NCBI RefSeq assembly: GCF_000764305.2
Contig: NW_025944756.1
Location: 1-64,000 of the forward strand
Length of the DNA stretch: 64,000 nt
Source of the DNA: Hyalella azteca
Lineage: Eukaryota > Arthropoda > Malacostraca > Amphipoda > Hyalellidae
Reading direction: 5' to 3'
Each line of letters starts with the position of its first letter. The first letter of the stretch is position 1. A program made the position numbers and the translations under genes. Shown here piece after piece: positions 33,569-44,049 of the stretch. The notes under the pieces were generated by a model, which did not search any database, was not told where the DNA came from, and worked only from the letters and a program-made list of their open reading frames with translations.

Positions 33569-36500
33569 CTAGAGAAAGGATATGCAAGCACAATGGCCAA
33601 TTTACTAACACATTAAATTAACTGTGGTCTACCAACGTCAGATGGAGATAATATCATATTCAGTAACAGCCGATTACGTATACGTGTATCGATTAATTCC
33701 TATAGTACTCTGATACTGTCCTATATGAGGATGAAAGGTTAAATCTTTTAGAAACTTGATTAAATGTGACGGCCTCAGTTTTTTAATAATGCGACTTTTA
33801 ATGAGCAATATAGATTCTCAGCTCAAAATGTAAAGCTTTCATTTCTTATAATTTGCCGTCAAGAAATCAGACTTGCAGCAGGAATAAGTTCCACCAGTGC
33901 GTCGGGGCGCACGTTGGGGCATCGTGGTGAATAAAGTAGGTAATATTGAACATAGGTAATATTGAACATGTATTATGCGTAGATGTTAAGAATGCTAGGA
34001 ATGCGGGCCGTTATTGCGAGACCGTGGGAAAGGTTGTTTACATTGAAACGTTGACGCTCAGCGTTGCGAGGGACATTCCATTCGAAAGAATGCGCGTCAG
34101 TGCGAGGGTTAGGCTTAACTGTGCGCGACGGCTCCCTATATAAGGACCTCAAAATTGGCGCCAAGGGTTGTTGGTTCTACGACGGAGACCGTCACGCACG
34201 TACGGTCTGCAGACGTAACTGCTGCGGCCGTGAGGCCGCGGTGTTACCGTTTTCGAACATCGACGGTCGCGACTTGCGAGAAACTTAGACTCACCGAGGC
34301 AGTTACGATTCCTGTGAGTGCGACAAACATATACAATGGACGGCTACGACTTCAACAAAGTATACGGTCACTATTTTCATCTGAAGAAGTGGTACGGTCA
34401 CAGTCACCTCGACGGCAGTACGATAACGGAGTTGGAGTATTTTCATCGGCTATGAAGACGAGCACTACTATTCCAAAGTACGGTCATCATAAACTCCACG
34501 GTTAGACCGGCCGCGAGACATCACTATATCGCGGGAAATACGGCCATGAAGAAGGAGCAACTGTGAAAGCGGACGCGAGAATACAGCAGCGGTACGGCCG
34601 CTCAACCTACGGCCGCAAAGTGTGCGTGTACAATACGGTCGTTTGCAACGGTCGTACGGCTCAACGGAACAGCAATTGATCAACGTATGTAAACTGATAG
34701 GTTCTCACTTTTGATTGTGTAAAGCTCACCTTTTGTTAACGTAGGATGTGAACTTGAATTTCTCAATTTAATATGAAATGTATCAGTGTTTCATTACAAC
34801 CCTCTCTTTGTATTTTCTTTGCCGTAACGCTTCCAAAAAGAGAACCTTATTCACGTGCCAAATCAAATGCCACTCGGCAGCCTACCTGACAAAACGATAA
34901 GTAATGAATACCGGTATCTTGAACCTGAACGTAACGTAAATTTGGTGGAGTAGATCACTCCGATTCACCCAACGTTAAAAGATATGAGACGATAGGAAAC
35001 GTCGTCTCTCTCTATGTATATAATTTTATTTAAAATCCGTATTTAATCAGTGGGAAGTACTCAGGATACGGGGAGAAAGACTTGCCTTATTCCTGATGGC
35101 CGCCGCGAGCGCGTCGAGCGCATCCAAGCCCTTCTGTATTTGCCTCCTGCTGAGCCTCCCCAGGGGCATCTGACGTGGGTCTGGAGGGATGATATGCACT
35201 GACTTATCAATAGGTCATGTAGCTCATCCTAATTAATGTTAATAGTAATTTCGATTTTCCGTAACACGAGATTTTGCTTGTATAAATTCATTAAAGAATG
35301 AAAGAATAAAAAAGAAAAAAATAAACAAAGAAGAATAAAGAAGTATTTGCTATTTCATAGAGAACGTCAACATGCACGAATCATCCTAGAATTTTCAATG
35401 GGATAAGCAAAGAAAACAGTTAATCGCACGGTTATCGGCTACATGATTAACTCAAACTTCCGTTCAGCTGGCGTCATTAAAGTGAAATTATAATGAAAGG
35501 TTGTTGTTGTTTCATGCGCCGACGTCCGCTTCTTGCGTGAGTGGAGGCTCCGGTGGTGGCCGGGGGGGAGGCACCGGAAGAGGGGGGAGATTGGCGAAGG
35601 CAGGGAGGGTGGCCAGGAACGCAGCCGCCTCCACGGGGCTGTCCCACAGTGAGGAGACGCTGAGGGACGTAGGGAAGGCGGGGCAGGCGAAGAGGTGCTG
35701 GAGTGACTGGATCGAGGTGATCACCGCATTCTGGACAGGCGGAGCTAGGGGAGCGTCCGACCCTGAAGGTGTAGGACGCCAGGGAGCTGCAGTATCCCGA
35801 TAGGAGCTGGGATAGCGCCTAGCGGTAGGGGCGAGGAAGTGAGGCCTCCACTGATGCAATAGGTGGTGGTGAGGCTGTGAGGACAGCGTTGTTAGAGACC
35901 GGGAGAAAACCTCCCGGTCGCCGCGACACGGGAAGTCCTCTCCCTGCGGAGGGAGCGTTTTGCCTCTTCATAGGCACCGTCGGGCATGATGCCGTCTGCC
36001 TGGAAAGGTGCCACAAGGTGGCCGAATCTCGTCTTGATAGAAGCTTTCATTGGGCGGTCTCCGAGGGGAGCAGAGACGATGCTGAAAGAAGTATGGGTAG
36101 GCTAGAGGGCGCTGGTGAGAAATTGAGCACCGGCCAGATCCAGGTGGGCGGTCATGGGAAGGACGCCGATCTCATGGTGGAGATGGGCGATTGGGGCCAT
36201 TTTGAAGCAGCCTGTGGTTAGTCTGAGTTTTGGATGGTTTAGAGGCTTGCTATTGCAGTGCGTGAGACACTGCCCCCGATCTTTGCCGCATCTTCGTCGT
36301 GGGGGTACCCTGGCCTACGCGTCGGATGGGTGCGCCCGGCATACCGTGGGACAGGCCAAACGGCAGAGACCCCCCCTCGCCCACATCGCCGCCGGGAGGA
36401 AGCCTTCCCTACTTCATAATGAAAGGTCACGCAAGTATGGCGCAAACCATCCCCCAGACACGCCACGTGGGTGTTGGCCCTCAACAATCGACGTTTTTGC

Positions 36501-38762
36501 ACCGATTGTCATATTAACTAATGCATCTTACATCTTTAGTTTGTAGTTGTAATAATATATCAACACTTTAAATAATCAAGAGTATACTGACAAGATTAAA
36601 ACTAAGCAAACAATAGGCAAGGTGAGCTATATCCGTATATTACTGAGCCCTTTATTTCAACAGAATATTTCAAATAAATCGGAACGATAATTTGAGCTCG
36701 CTTTAGAAATTTTATTTTTTAATGCTGACGCGATGCTAGGCTAACAGGTCCTTTGCGATGGGCCACAGTGTTCAAAAAACAGTTGTTCAGAATGCAACGA
36801 ATATATGAATAAACAGGAAGATAACATGAAATTAATTTATTTACAATTCAATTGAACTTGAGTTCGCATCAATATTCATTCCGTTAAATTGAACCTAAAA
36901 CAAATTTGGTCGAGACATGTATATTTATACCGCTGGCTGCATCGATACGAAAAAATAAGAATGGAATTCAGATGCCTCGTTTAAAAGCATGAAATAAATA
37001 CAAAAATAAAATAGTATTGAATTCCCACCAAAATTTAAATCGTTGATGTGAAGGTCTGGCTTGAGGCTTGAACTGCTGCCATCCGCAACATCCCCTCCTT
37101 GGGCTGATTTGATAACAACATCCATGCAATTATTTCTGATTGACCAAAATAGCGGGCAGACTACATTTTTCCCAACATCAATATTGTTTTAACTAGAGGG
37201 AATAATTCAGTTTTATATTAGGAATTATTACTAAATCAATAAGGCGTACCGCCAAAAAAGTACATGTAATTGTTTATAAATACTCAAAACACTCAAATAA
37301 TAAAACCTTTAGTAATATATTATTATAAAAGCATATTTGCGTATTTTTTATCAATTGTACGGCAAAATTTGTTTAAAGCAAAAACTTCCCAAATAAACTT
37401 CCCAAAAATTAATAAACTTCCCAAATGTCTACCACGCATATATTTGGTAAATTAGAACATTTGCCTAGTAATTATTGAAATTTTTTATTGCGCTTACAAA
37501 AACTCACCCATTTCAAGCCATGCGTATTTCCCATCAATGGGATCAGATTTCTCACGATCCTTCCATATGTAGCCGGTTTCTTCAAATAACAAAACTTCAA
37601 ATAATTTCCGAGCTTCATTTTCTCCCGGGAAAACACCCCACTCTTTGCATAGCAGATTTTTATCACCCTTGAAAGTAGTTCGTGTCAATATTGCACAGAT
37701 TTATACTAGCAATATAATTTGGTCATATATTCTGGACTTTATTAAACAATTAATTGTCGCTGTTGGATTTTCGATCTAAAATGAACTCGAATATTGCCTT
37801 TGTACGAGGCGCGTTTTCTAAGTAAATACCGATTTTACAAAAAAATTTAATTTTTTCCGAATTTATTCACTTGAAAAGTCATACTTCACTCTATTTTTCT
37901 ACATAATTCCCATTGATATTGAGGTATTTATTGCATCTTGGGACCTGCTTGTGCATGCTATCGTTAAAGAAGCTTGCCACCTGATTAAAGAACCTGACTA
38001 GACAAATTCGTAAGTTATACTTTTTGAGACAGCAGGAAACTTTCCAGCTGTCTCAGAGCGAATATCTGTTATCTTTCATATTACAGTCCACCCTTTGAAT
38101 TAGATCATCGATAATGACTTAAGGTTTCCCACTTCATTCCCCATCATGCATGTTTTTGCTGCCATCTTTAAAGGGCCTGTCTCATTTCTGCACTATTCCA
38201 TCACTCATAATGTTTTCATCACTCTTTGCTGATTTGGCGACGAATGTGAACTGACTTAATTGAAGCCCTGAGCACAGAGAAACGGTCGCACTTCGACGTC
38301 GACAGGATTTTCAATAGGTAGAGCGCTGCCGCGGCGTAATTAAAAACCGAACTTACTCTAAAAACACGCTTCGTACTTAATTACAGACAATATCCTCAAA
38401 CAACGCATGACTTATGACCTGACATTATAAGAAATTAAAAGTAGAAACACTTTAAGTATAGTTTAAATATCAGCGAATGTTGCTTGGCGACGCGATTCGA
38501 ACACTCGTAAACAACATTCGTTCTTCATAAAGTCGATAAAACGAATATAATTTTGGTACAAACCACGCGTCCGGATTGACGATGAACTTTGTATTTCGTC
38601 TCTGCCATGGTAACTTGTAATTTACAAAATGAATTCATGTTCTTTTTGACGTCTGCCTTGGTGAGTGTGCAAAAATAGACTGCATGTTTCTGTCCTGCAG
38701 TAGCAGCGGGTTCATTGCCGTCAGGGCCGTCATCAGCAGCTCTGAGCTTCTTTGATGCCGGG
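33425..38762 (-). CDS. PARP-like gene A: WGR-like domain plus truncated PARP helical domain, no catalytic domain
   Basis: Five exons read 38762-38564, 37667-37508, 37103-37029, 35180-35086, 33568-33425; the start codon exon was not found. About 224 residues are visible. Exon 2 encodes a WGR-like N-half (YFCTLTKADVKKNMNSFCKL to HRQSGRV), exon 3 the second half (LFEETGYIWKD), exon 5 of C-type numbering carries MPLGRLSRRQIQKGLDAL, matching the first helix of the PARP regulatory domain, and the last exon FYTLYPCNVGG then a stop after KKAIKSLL. PARP1/2 continue into the rest of the helical domain and the H-Y-E catalytic fold; none is present. Function is unknown: a DNA-end or PARP partner binder is an inference. 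Mobile elements sit in two of its introns. Confidence 0.72.
33940..34870. mobile_element. Possible solo LTR or similar repeat with TATA box
   Basis: A CG-richer block with ccctatataaggacctc near 34132 as a TATA box and a 3' part (ttttgttaacgtaggatgtg, tcagtgtttcattacaaccctctctttgta) that recurs at 60.02-60.11 kb. No protein-coding frame recognised. Confidence 0.35.
35086..35180 (-). CDS. PARP-like gene A, first regulatory-domain helix exon
   Basis: 95 bases, equal to genes B and C. It encodes DPRQMPLGRLSRRQIQKGLD and an Ala-rich continuation. MPLG(K/R)LSK.QI is a hallmark of the PARP regulatory domain start. The exon is followed by GCAAGT, a GC donor. Confidence 0.72.
35461..36510 (-). repeat. 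Dispersed short repeat split by the Jockey-like insertion
   Basis: Outside 35501-36415 the flanks together match 55724-55840 (opposite orientation): gcgtcattaaagtgaaatta, taatgaaagg, then cacgcaagtatggc and cgccacgtgggtgttggccc. The intact 55.7-kb copy proves the insertion breakpoints. Confidence 0.65.
35501..36415 (-). mobile_element. 5'-truncated Jockey-like LINE insertion with target-site duplication
   Basis: GC-rich island in AT-rich DNA, flanked by the direct repeat ATAATGAAAGG (35490-35500 and 36416-36426). On the minus strand it reads MAPIAHLHHEIGVLPMTAHL and LDLAGAQFLTSAL, then SYTFRVGRSPSSACPECGDH and HLFACPAFPTSL after frame changes, the C-terminal end of Jockey/I-type ORF2 with its Cys-rich knuckle. 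It ends in an AAC/CAA-rich tail next to the duplication. It lies in the intron upstream of the PARP-like gene A terminal exons, 0.3 kb from exon 35086-35180. Confidence 0.7.
37029..37103 (-). CDS. PARP-like gene A, small linker exon
   Basis: 75 bases, phase 1 to phase 1, ending LKPDLHINDLNFG before a GTGGGA donor. The last residues LNFG and the donor are shared with the linker exon of gene B, which supports it. The acceptor (atcaaatcag) is weak. Confidence 0.5.
37508..37667 (-). CDS. PARP-like gene A, WGR C-half exon
   Basis: 160 bases, the same length as the corresponding exons of genes B and C. Acceptor actttcaag, donor GTGAGT. It encodes ENEARKLFEVLLFEETGYIW, the (A/F)..LFEEKTGN.W segment of WGR domains, ending in WLEMG. 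Confidence 0.7.
37802..38376 (-). mobile_element. Deleted mariner-like element with terminal inverted repeats, inside PARP-like gene A
   Basis: Ends are inverted: GTACGAGGCGCGTTTTCTAA at 37802 and, on the other strand, GTACGAAGCGTGTTTTTAGA from 38376. Broken minus-strand frames read RPFKDGSKNMHDGE, VIIDDLIQRVDCNMKDNRY and NQVASFFNDSMHKQVPRCNK with NINGNYVEK, i.e. the N-terminal HTH region and the C-terminal end of a mariner transposase with the catalytic centre deleted. At about 575 bases it cannot encode transposase. Confidence 0.65.
38564..38762 (-). CDS. PARP-like gene A, WGR N-half exon
   Basis: Acceptor aatatttcag and donor GTTTGT on the minus strand; phase opens with one base. It encodes PASKKLRAADDGPDG, then KHAVYFCTLTKADVKKN and KYKVHRQSGRV. 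The WGR Trp position is Ser. Confidence 0.68.
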
Positions 38763-40309
38763 CTGAAATATTTATTAAATAGTTAACCAACTTGAAACAT
38801 TGAAAGCTTATAAAAATAAGAAATACCACAATTTATACTGGAGAAACCATTAACACAACACGAATAACATAGTAACCATTGAAATCGCAGACGTTAGTTT
38901 GGCCAAGTTCTCTTTCAAGCGCTCGTCACCAACTCTTAGGATTTTTTAAATATTTTTAATACATTTGTGAGTGTTTGGTGAATCAGATAAAATACATAAA
39001 TAAAATCACATTTCACACAACGACAACAATCGATTCAACAAACATATTGTGCACTTATGACTTACCCAGGCTGATCCTCAGGTATATAGCATGTTTTACC
39101 TGCAGGTTCACCTTCCATGATTACAATTATAGAGTTGCAAATGACTTAGGACGTGAAACCTACTCTTTTCATTGAAAAAGGGTGGGAAAAAAATCAATTA
39201 GTTTCATACATGGTTTTTCTGAATTGAATTGCTGAAAATTTTAAATTGTTGAGGTCCTCACTAGACTCAACTTTGATTGAGGATATTCCCATAGAGAGCA
39301 ATGTTGTTATATCACATAGAGAATAGTCGAAACATAAAATGGAAATGTATCCCCTTCATAAATTAAGTATAAATTCTTTAAATAAATAAATTGGTAAAAA
39401 TTAAAAATAAAATTTGCAGAACGTTTTTTCAATCACAGATCATCGAATTCTGAAGAGTTTACTGAAACGTAGATGAATGAGTTCAGGATGAATTTTTATA
39501 TTGTCAACGAAACTTAAACTTTACATTTTTAAACAATCAAGTTGTATCCTATCATATTCTCTTGCTGCGAGCATCAAAAACAAAAGTTTCTGGCCAATTC
39601 AAGCTCATATTTTTTTTCAACTCGCTTCCAGCACGCAAGAGATAACAAACGTCGCGCGAAGTTTGCCTCTTACATATTTTTTTTCTCTTTAATTTGTACA
39701 AATGAAGTCTTCTCTCCACAACCCGAAACTCTCTATACAGCGCATGTGAGCTCCTATTTTTCATCTTCACTTGTGCCTAGCAACTCCGTTTTTCGCTAAG
39801 GTAAAAATGTTTTCCTACATGGTTTTAGTGGCTTTTAGAATCTTAACTAAAAACTAGTATAAATTCGTTCGCTTCGTGAGCACAACCGCAACACCTTTCT
39901 TGACATCCATTACCATCAACCTGGTTATTGGTATCACCGAATTACATTGATTCTGCTCTTATAAAATCATCAGAAACAGGAGCAGACTTTGGAGACTCAC
40001 TGTCCAACGGCACCATTGTGGTATGACTTCCACAGCACACTCGGCGTGCTTCTTATGAAATCAAGAGTCGTACAATAAAATTTTGAATACGATATTCAAT
40101 GGAATTTACGCATCACTTCATGATCTCTGTTGCAACAGAAGTAATGCAGCATGTAGTAAATGAAGTAGTGTTTCGAACTAAACTATGGAAACATTTTAAT
40201 CTTAACTTTATACCCTAGTAGATCCATTATCAGCTGCAGTGGGCGATAAGGATCTACGTTGTTAACGATTTCTAATTTCATTTTCGGTACTGGGTTACTC
40301 TTCCGATCA

Positions 40310-40500
40310 GTATTTATTTTTTCATATACTGTCTAAAAGGTAGTAAATCAGAATTTACAGCTAAGATAAAATGATAAAACAATAAATTGATAACGAGGCC
40401 TCGTCCCCTTATCCGTCAGCTTTGTCGGATTATCCCTATGCTTCAAGTCGGTCAATTCTGACATCGAGCTCATCGTACCCTGTAGGCTGTAGGTTCATTA
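40310..40500. repeat. Dispersed repeat shared with 31.40-31.62 kb
   Basis: Blocks agtaaatcagaat, cctcgtccccttatccgtca and ctgacatcgagctcatcgta are paralleled by the same order at 31425-31610. Shorter related pieces are at 51.86-51.96 and 63.85-63.95 kb (aatcaaggccataatccgg). Confidence 0.55.
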
Positions 40501-40699
40501 TCACCGGAACAAAAATTTTCACAGTTTAATTTCCTTTTTTATGTTTAGCATTGTATTAGAAACCCCATATAGAAAGAAAATGGTTAGACAATCACGAATT
40601 ATCATAAATATCATAACGTAATAGCGTAGCTCGTTTGCTTGAAACGCTAATTCACTAAAAACGTAGAAGCAAAGAAAACTCCCAAAAAAATTCATACTA

Positions 40700-41290
40700 T
40701 CTTTAAAGAAAACGTTTCGGAGTCCAGCTCCATCGTCAGTTTGAAAATTCTAGAACACAAATAAATCAGTAATTAGTACAGTCAAGATTAATAAAAAACC
40801 TAAGTGGTATAAAAACCTAAGAATTTCAAGTGGGTAAGAGCTAAAAGCTGAATTTAAACTAGGCGTCTGATCAAAAATATACAATGATTTTAACTGCTCA
40901 AATCAGAAACACCGGAAATGGAAGCTAAAACCTTGAAGTCACTATCGGAAATTGGAACATCGCAACTGCATGCTCGGCGTGAACGCGCACAGCCGAATGA
41001 GGGGGCGCGATATAGTAAGTGACCTTCTACAACTCCTGCCCCTATGTTCTGCGACCCTATAGAATAAAGATTGCGAGATGTAATTCCGACGTATGCAGAT
41101 GCACATCGTGCACAACTATATTTATAAACTAGGGACGCTCGCATATGCATCGGGAGGGTATCTTTGTACCTAAAAAAACTTATATCATAACGCGATCGGA
41201 GTACATTCAATAAATATGAAAAATAAACCGTCAGTGGCCCCCAGATATTAGCGCATGATCGTATGGTTAATTTTGATGCAATCAAAGAGG
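40700..41290 (-). mobile_element. Penelope-like element relic with GIY-YIG endonuclease segment
   Basis: Minus-strand frame reads FRYKDTLPMHMRASLVYKYS, then CARCASAYVGITSRNLYS, the Cys-pair plus YVGIT of Penelope GIY-YIG endonucleases, and SCDVPISDSDFKVLAS. Just downstream another frame gives LKSLYIFDQTPSLNSAF, also a Penelope C-terminal feature. Reverse transcriptase domain not found. It lies between PARP-like genes A and B. Confidence 0.65.
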
Positions 41291-41694
41291 AGAATGAGTA
41301 AAACGTATCAAATGAAAAAAATTATAATTTAAACGAACTAACTTTGAGTATACAAACCGAAATTAAACCGTGCGCTGTATTTATGTAAACTTTCACTTTC
41401 GACGTGCATCTTATTACTTTCGACGTGCATGTAAATCTTTCTCTGTTGTGGAATCACTAATCAGAATGAAAAATTACAACGGATTCTTACGCGAAGTCAC
41501 TTCAGCGGTGACTCAAATATAAAAGAAGTGAGAAATTTTTAACCTAACGTCTAATACATCATCACTTCCCCTCACATCACCAATCCACCTCGTGCAAATC
41601 ATTGCACTTAATCCTACAAGTGTGCGAGAAAAAGCGATGAATTCATGACAAAATCATGAATCCAAAACATAACCTAACAGGAGGATCTCCATAA

Positions 41695-41950
41695 AACAGT
41701 TTTGCACAGATGCCACCTTAGCATAGCATAGCATAGGGATGTCGGCGCTGAAGAAAGGGCCTGCTGATGTGGCCTGTCGCCGATTCTTGTACTTTTCTTG
41801 GCTTGTCCACGGAAAATCCCCCCAAAATAACAGTTCATTCGACCGGATCTTTTCCAAACTGAATGATAGTTTGAAATAGCTACTAGACTTCCATCGGGTT
41901 CGACATGGTGCTAGACATTTCAACTTATGCCTAAACAACTCCGTACAAGT
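41695..41950 (-). mobile_element. 3' end fragment of the same CR1/L2-like LINE
   Basis: Shares the block with gtcgccgattcttgtac and neighbouring sequence with the 3' region of the LINE at 29.3-29.7 kb, same orientation. Too short to be a functional copy. Confidence 0.6.
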
Positions 41951-42287
41951 CTCACAGGATTTAGTATAATATTTTTTAATCGAAAGTAAAAACAGTTACA
42001 AACAATCAAAAATAGCAATATATTCGAACTTATAATTAATTTTCCATTACAATTTACGACGGTGCTCTTTACAGAGCCAAAATTCTATACGAACTCTCTG
42101 CACCTTGAGATGAGTCTCTACCGGATATCGTCTTTACATCTTCATACGAGCTCTCTGGCAACATTGTCACGATTTCCAATGCTTCGACTAAAACATCAGC
42201 TTTTACAAACTTACGTTGCCATTCGTATCTTCCACGCCAATGTTCATTTTTGCCCTTTTCATTTTTAACAACCTCGCACACAGAGCT

Positions 42288-42970
42288 ACCAATCTACCAG
42301 TCCAATAAGGTACCAAGCTACCAGACTACCAAGCTACCAGTCCAATAAGCTACCAAGCTACCAGACTACCAAGTTACCAAGCTACCAGGCTACTAAGCTA
42401 CCAGGCTACCAAGCTACAAGGCTACCAAGCTACCAGGGCACCAAGCTACCAGGCTATATAAGCTATCAAGCTACCAGGCTCCCGAGCTACCAGGCTACTA
42501 AGCTACCAGACTGTCAAGCTACCAGGCTACCAAGCTACCAGGCTACTAAGCTACCAAGCTACTAGGCTACTAAGCTACCAGGCTACCAAGCTACCAGGCT
42601 ACTAAGCTACCAGGCTACCAAGCTACCAGGCTACTAAGCTACCAGGCTACTAAGCTACCAGGCTCCCGAGCTACCAAGCTACCAGGCCACTAAGCGACCA
42701 GACTGTCAAGCTACCAGGCTACCAAGCTACTAGGATACCAAGCTACCAGGCTACCAAGTTACCAGACTACTAAGCTACCAAGCTACCAGACTATATCAGG
42801 CTACCAGGCTACTAAGCTACAAGGCTACCAAGCTACAAGGCTACCAAGCTCCAGGCTATCAAGCTACCAGGCTACTAAGCTACCAAGCTACTAAGCTATC
42901 AGGCTACAAAGCTACCAGGCTACCAAGCAATATACTAGGCTTCCAAGCTACCAGGCTACCAAGCTACTAG
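42288..42970. repeat. CTACCAGG/CTACCAAG minisatellite
   Basis: About 50 units of 13-14 bases (aagctaccaggcta) with frequent substitutions and one longer higher-order pattern; it ends at a MITE. Confidence 0.9.
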
Positions 42971-43123
42971 CCAGAGGTCATACTCTCAGAACTCGCTAAG
43001 TGTACGCATGGACTTATGCTCTATTTTCTTGTCTATGATTGGTGAATTTTGCTTGAAAGGCCGTTAATGATTGGCTGATGAACTTACGATCTCTTAACTT
43101 TTTTGAAAGTATAGGCCCATGGC
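42971..43123. mobile_element. MITE copy, same family as 62.9 kb
   Basis: Same interior and inverted ends (ccagaggtcatactctcaga and ttgaaagtataggcccatgg), slightly diverged. It sits at the right edge of the CTACCAGG satellite. Confidence 0.65.
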
Positions 43124-43884
43124 TACATGGTGCAAGCTCGTATATCGGATATTTCTGTACAAAACACATGTCTGTCAAATATTGATTAAGTTTGAATATT
43201 GATCATTTCTTAGCGAAAGTTTCATATGTATGAAAATCACATAGGAGAAGAATGAGGAATTCGTATTGAACAAGAACGAAGCAAAAACCCTGACGGCTGG
43301 TTTGCAACGCAATCAACTTCTTGGATCGTCACGCTCTTCTTGGATCTTTAAATCTAGGCACGCTCTTGGATCTTCATTGAAAGATATATTTTTTGTTTCT
43401 ATTTTCCTGAAGTGCTACTGTGGATGGTGATTTTCCTGAAGTGATACTCTGGATGATTATGATAGTTAGCTTCTGAAGAAAACGGAGCTAAGCTTGAAGC
43501 CGGCGCGTTTCACTCTGCCAATACAAAATTAAGCTAGTATTGTACATGCGGAGCATCGGTGTCAACACCATCCTGTTCTCTTCTCGTCCAGCGCCATCTA
43601 ATCACTCTTATTGATTCTGAAATGAAGTTGAGATGATTAGTTGAAAAGCGTTTAAACAAATAATTTTACATATATCGTATAAAAATTGTAAAATTTTACG
43701 CATAAAAATTTTACCTATTATAAAACATTCAGTTTCTATGCCTTCTCACATAAATTTTTTTTGATAATTTTGAATTTGAAATTAACATATGGTAAATTAT
43801 CTTCGAAATTAATAAATTCACTAACTTTTGTTTACGTCAAGTATCGTTATTTCACTATAAGGCACATGGCCGGATATGGCCGCC

Positions 43885-44049
43885 TCACATCGCCTTCCAC
43901 AGCATACGTAGCGTGAGGCTCAAAGCCTCCCTCAGCTCAGCGACGGCCGGCCGCCCCAGCAGGAGCAGCTTCTTGCGGTTCCCCCCGACGTTGCAGGGGT
44001 AGCGCGTGTAGAACAAACTCATCGCCTTCATTTTAAGCTCGTCGCTTGC
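43885..44049 (-). CDS. PARP-like gene B, terminal exon
   Basis: 165 bases, acceptor agtatttcccag, TGA at 43885-43887. It encodes MKAMSLFYTRYPCNVGGNRK and LGRPAVAELREALSLTLRML. Notably GC-rich compared with its surroundings. Confidence 0.74.
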   Translation of the reverse strand, partial: ASDELKMKAMSLFYTRYPCNVGGNRKKLLLLGRPAVAELREALSLTLRMLWKAM

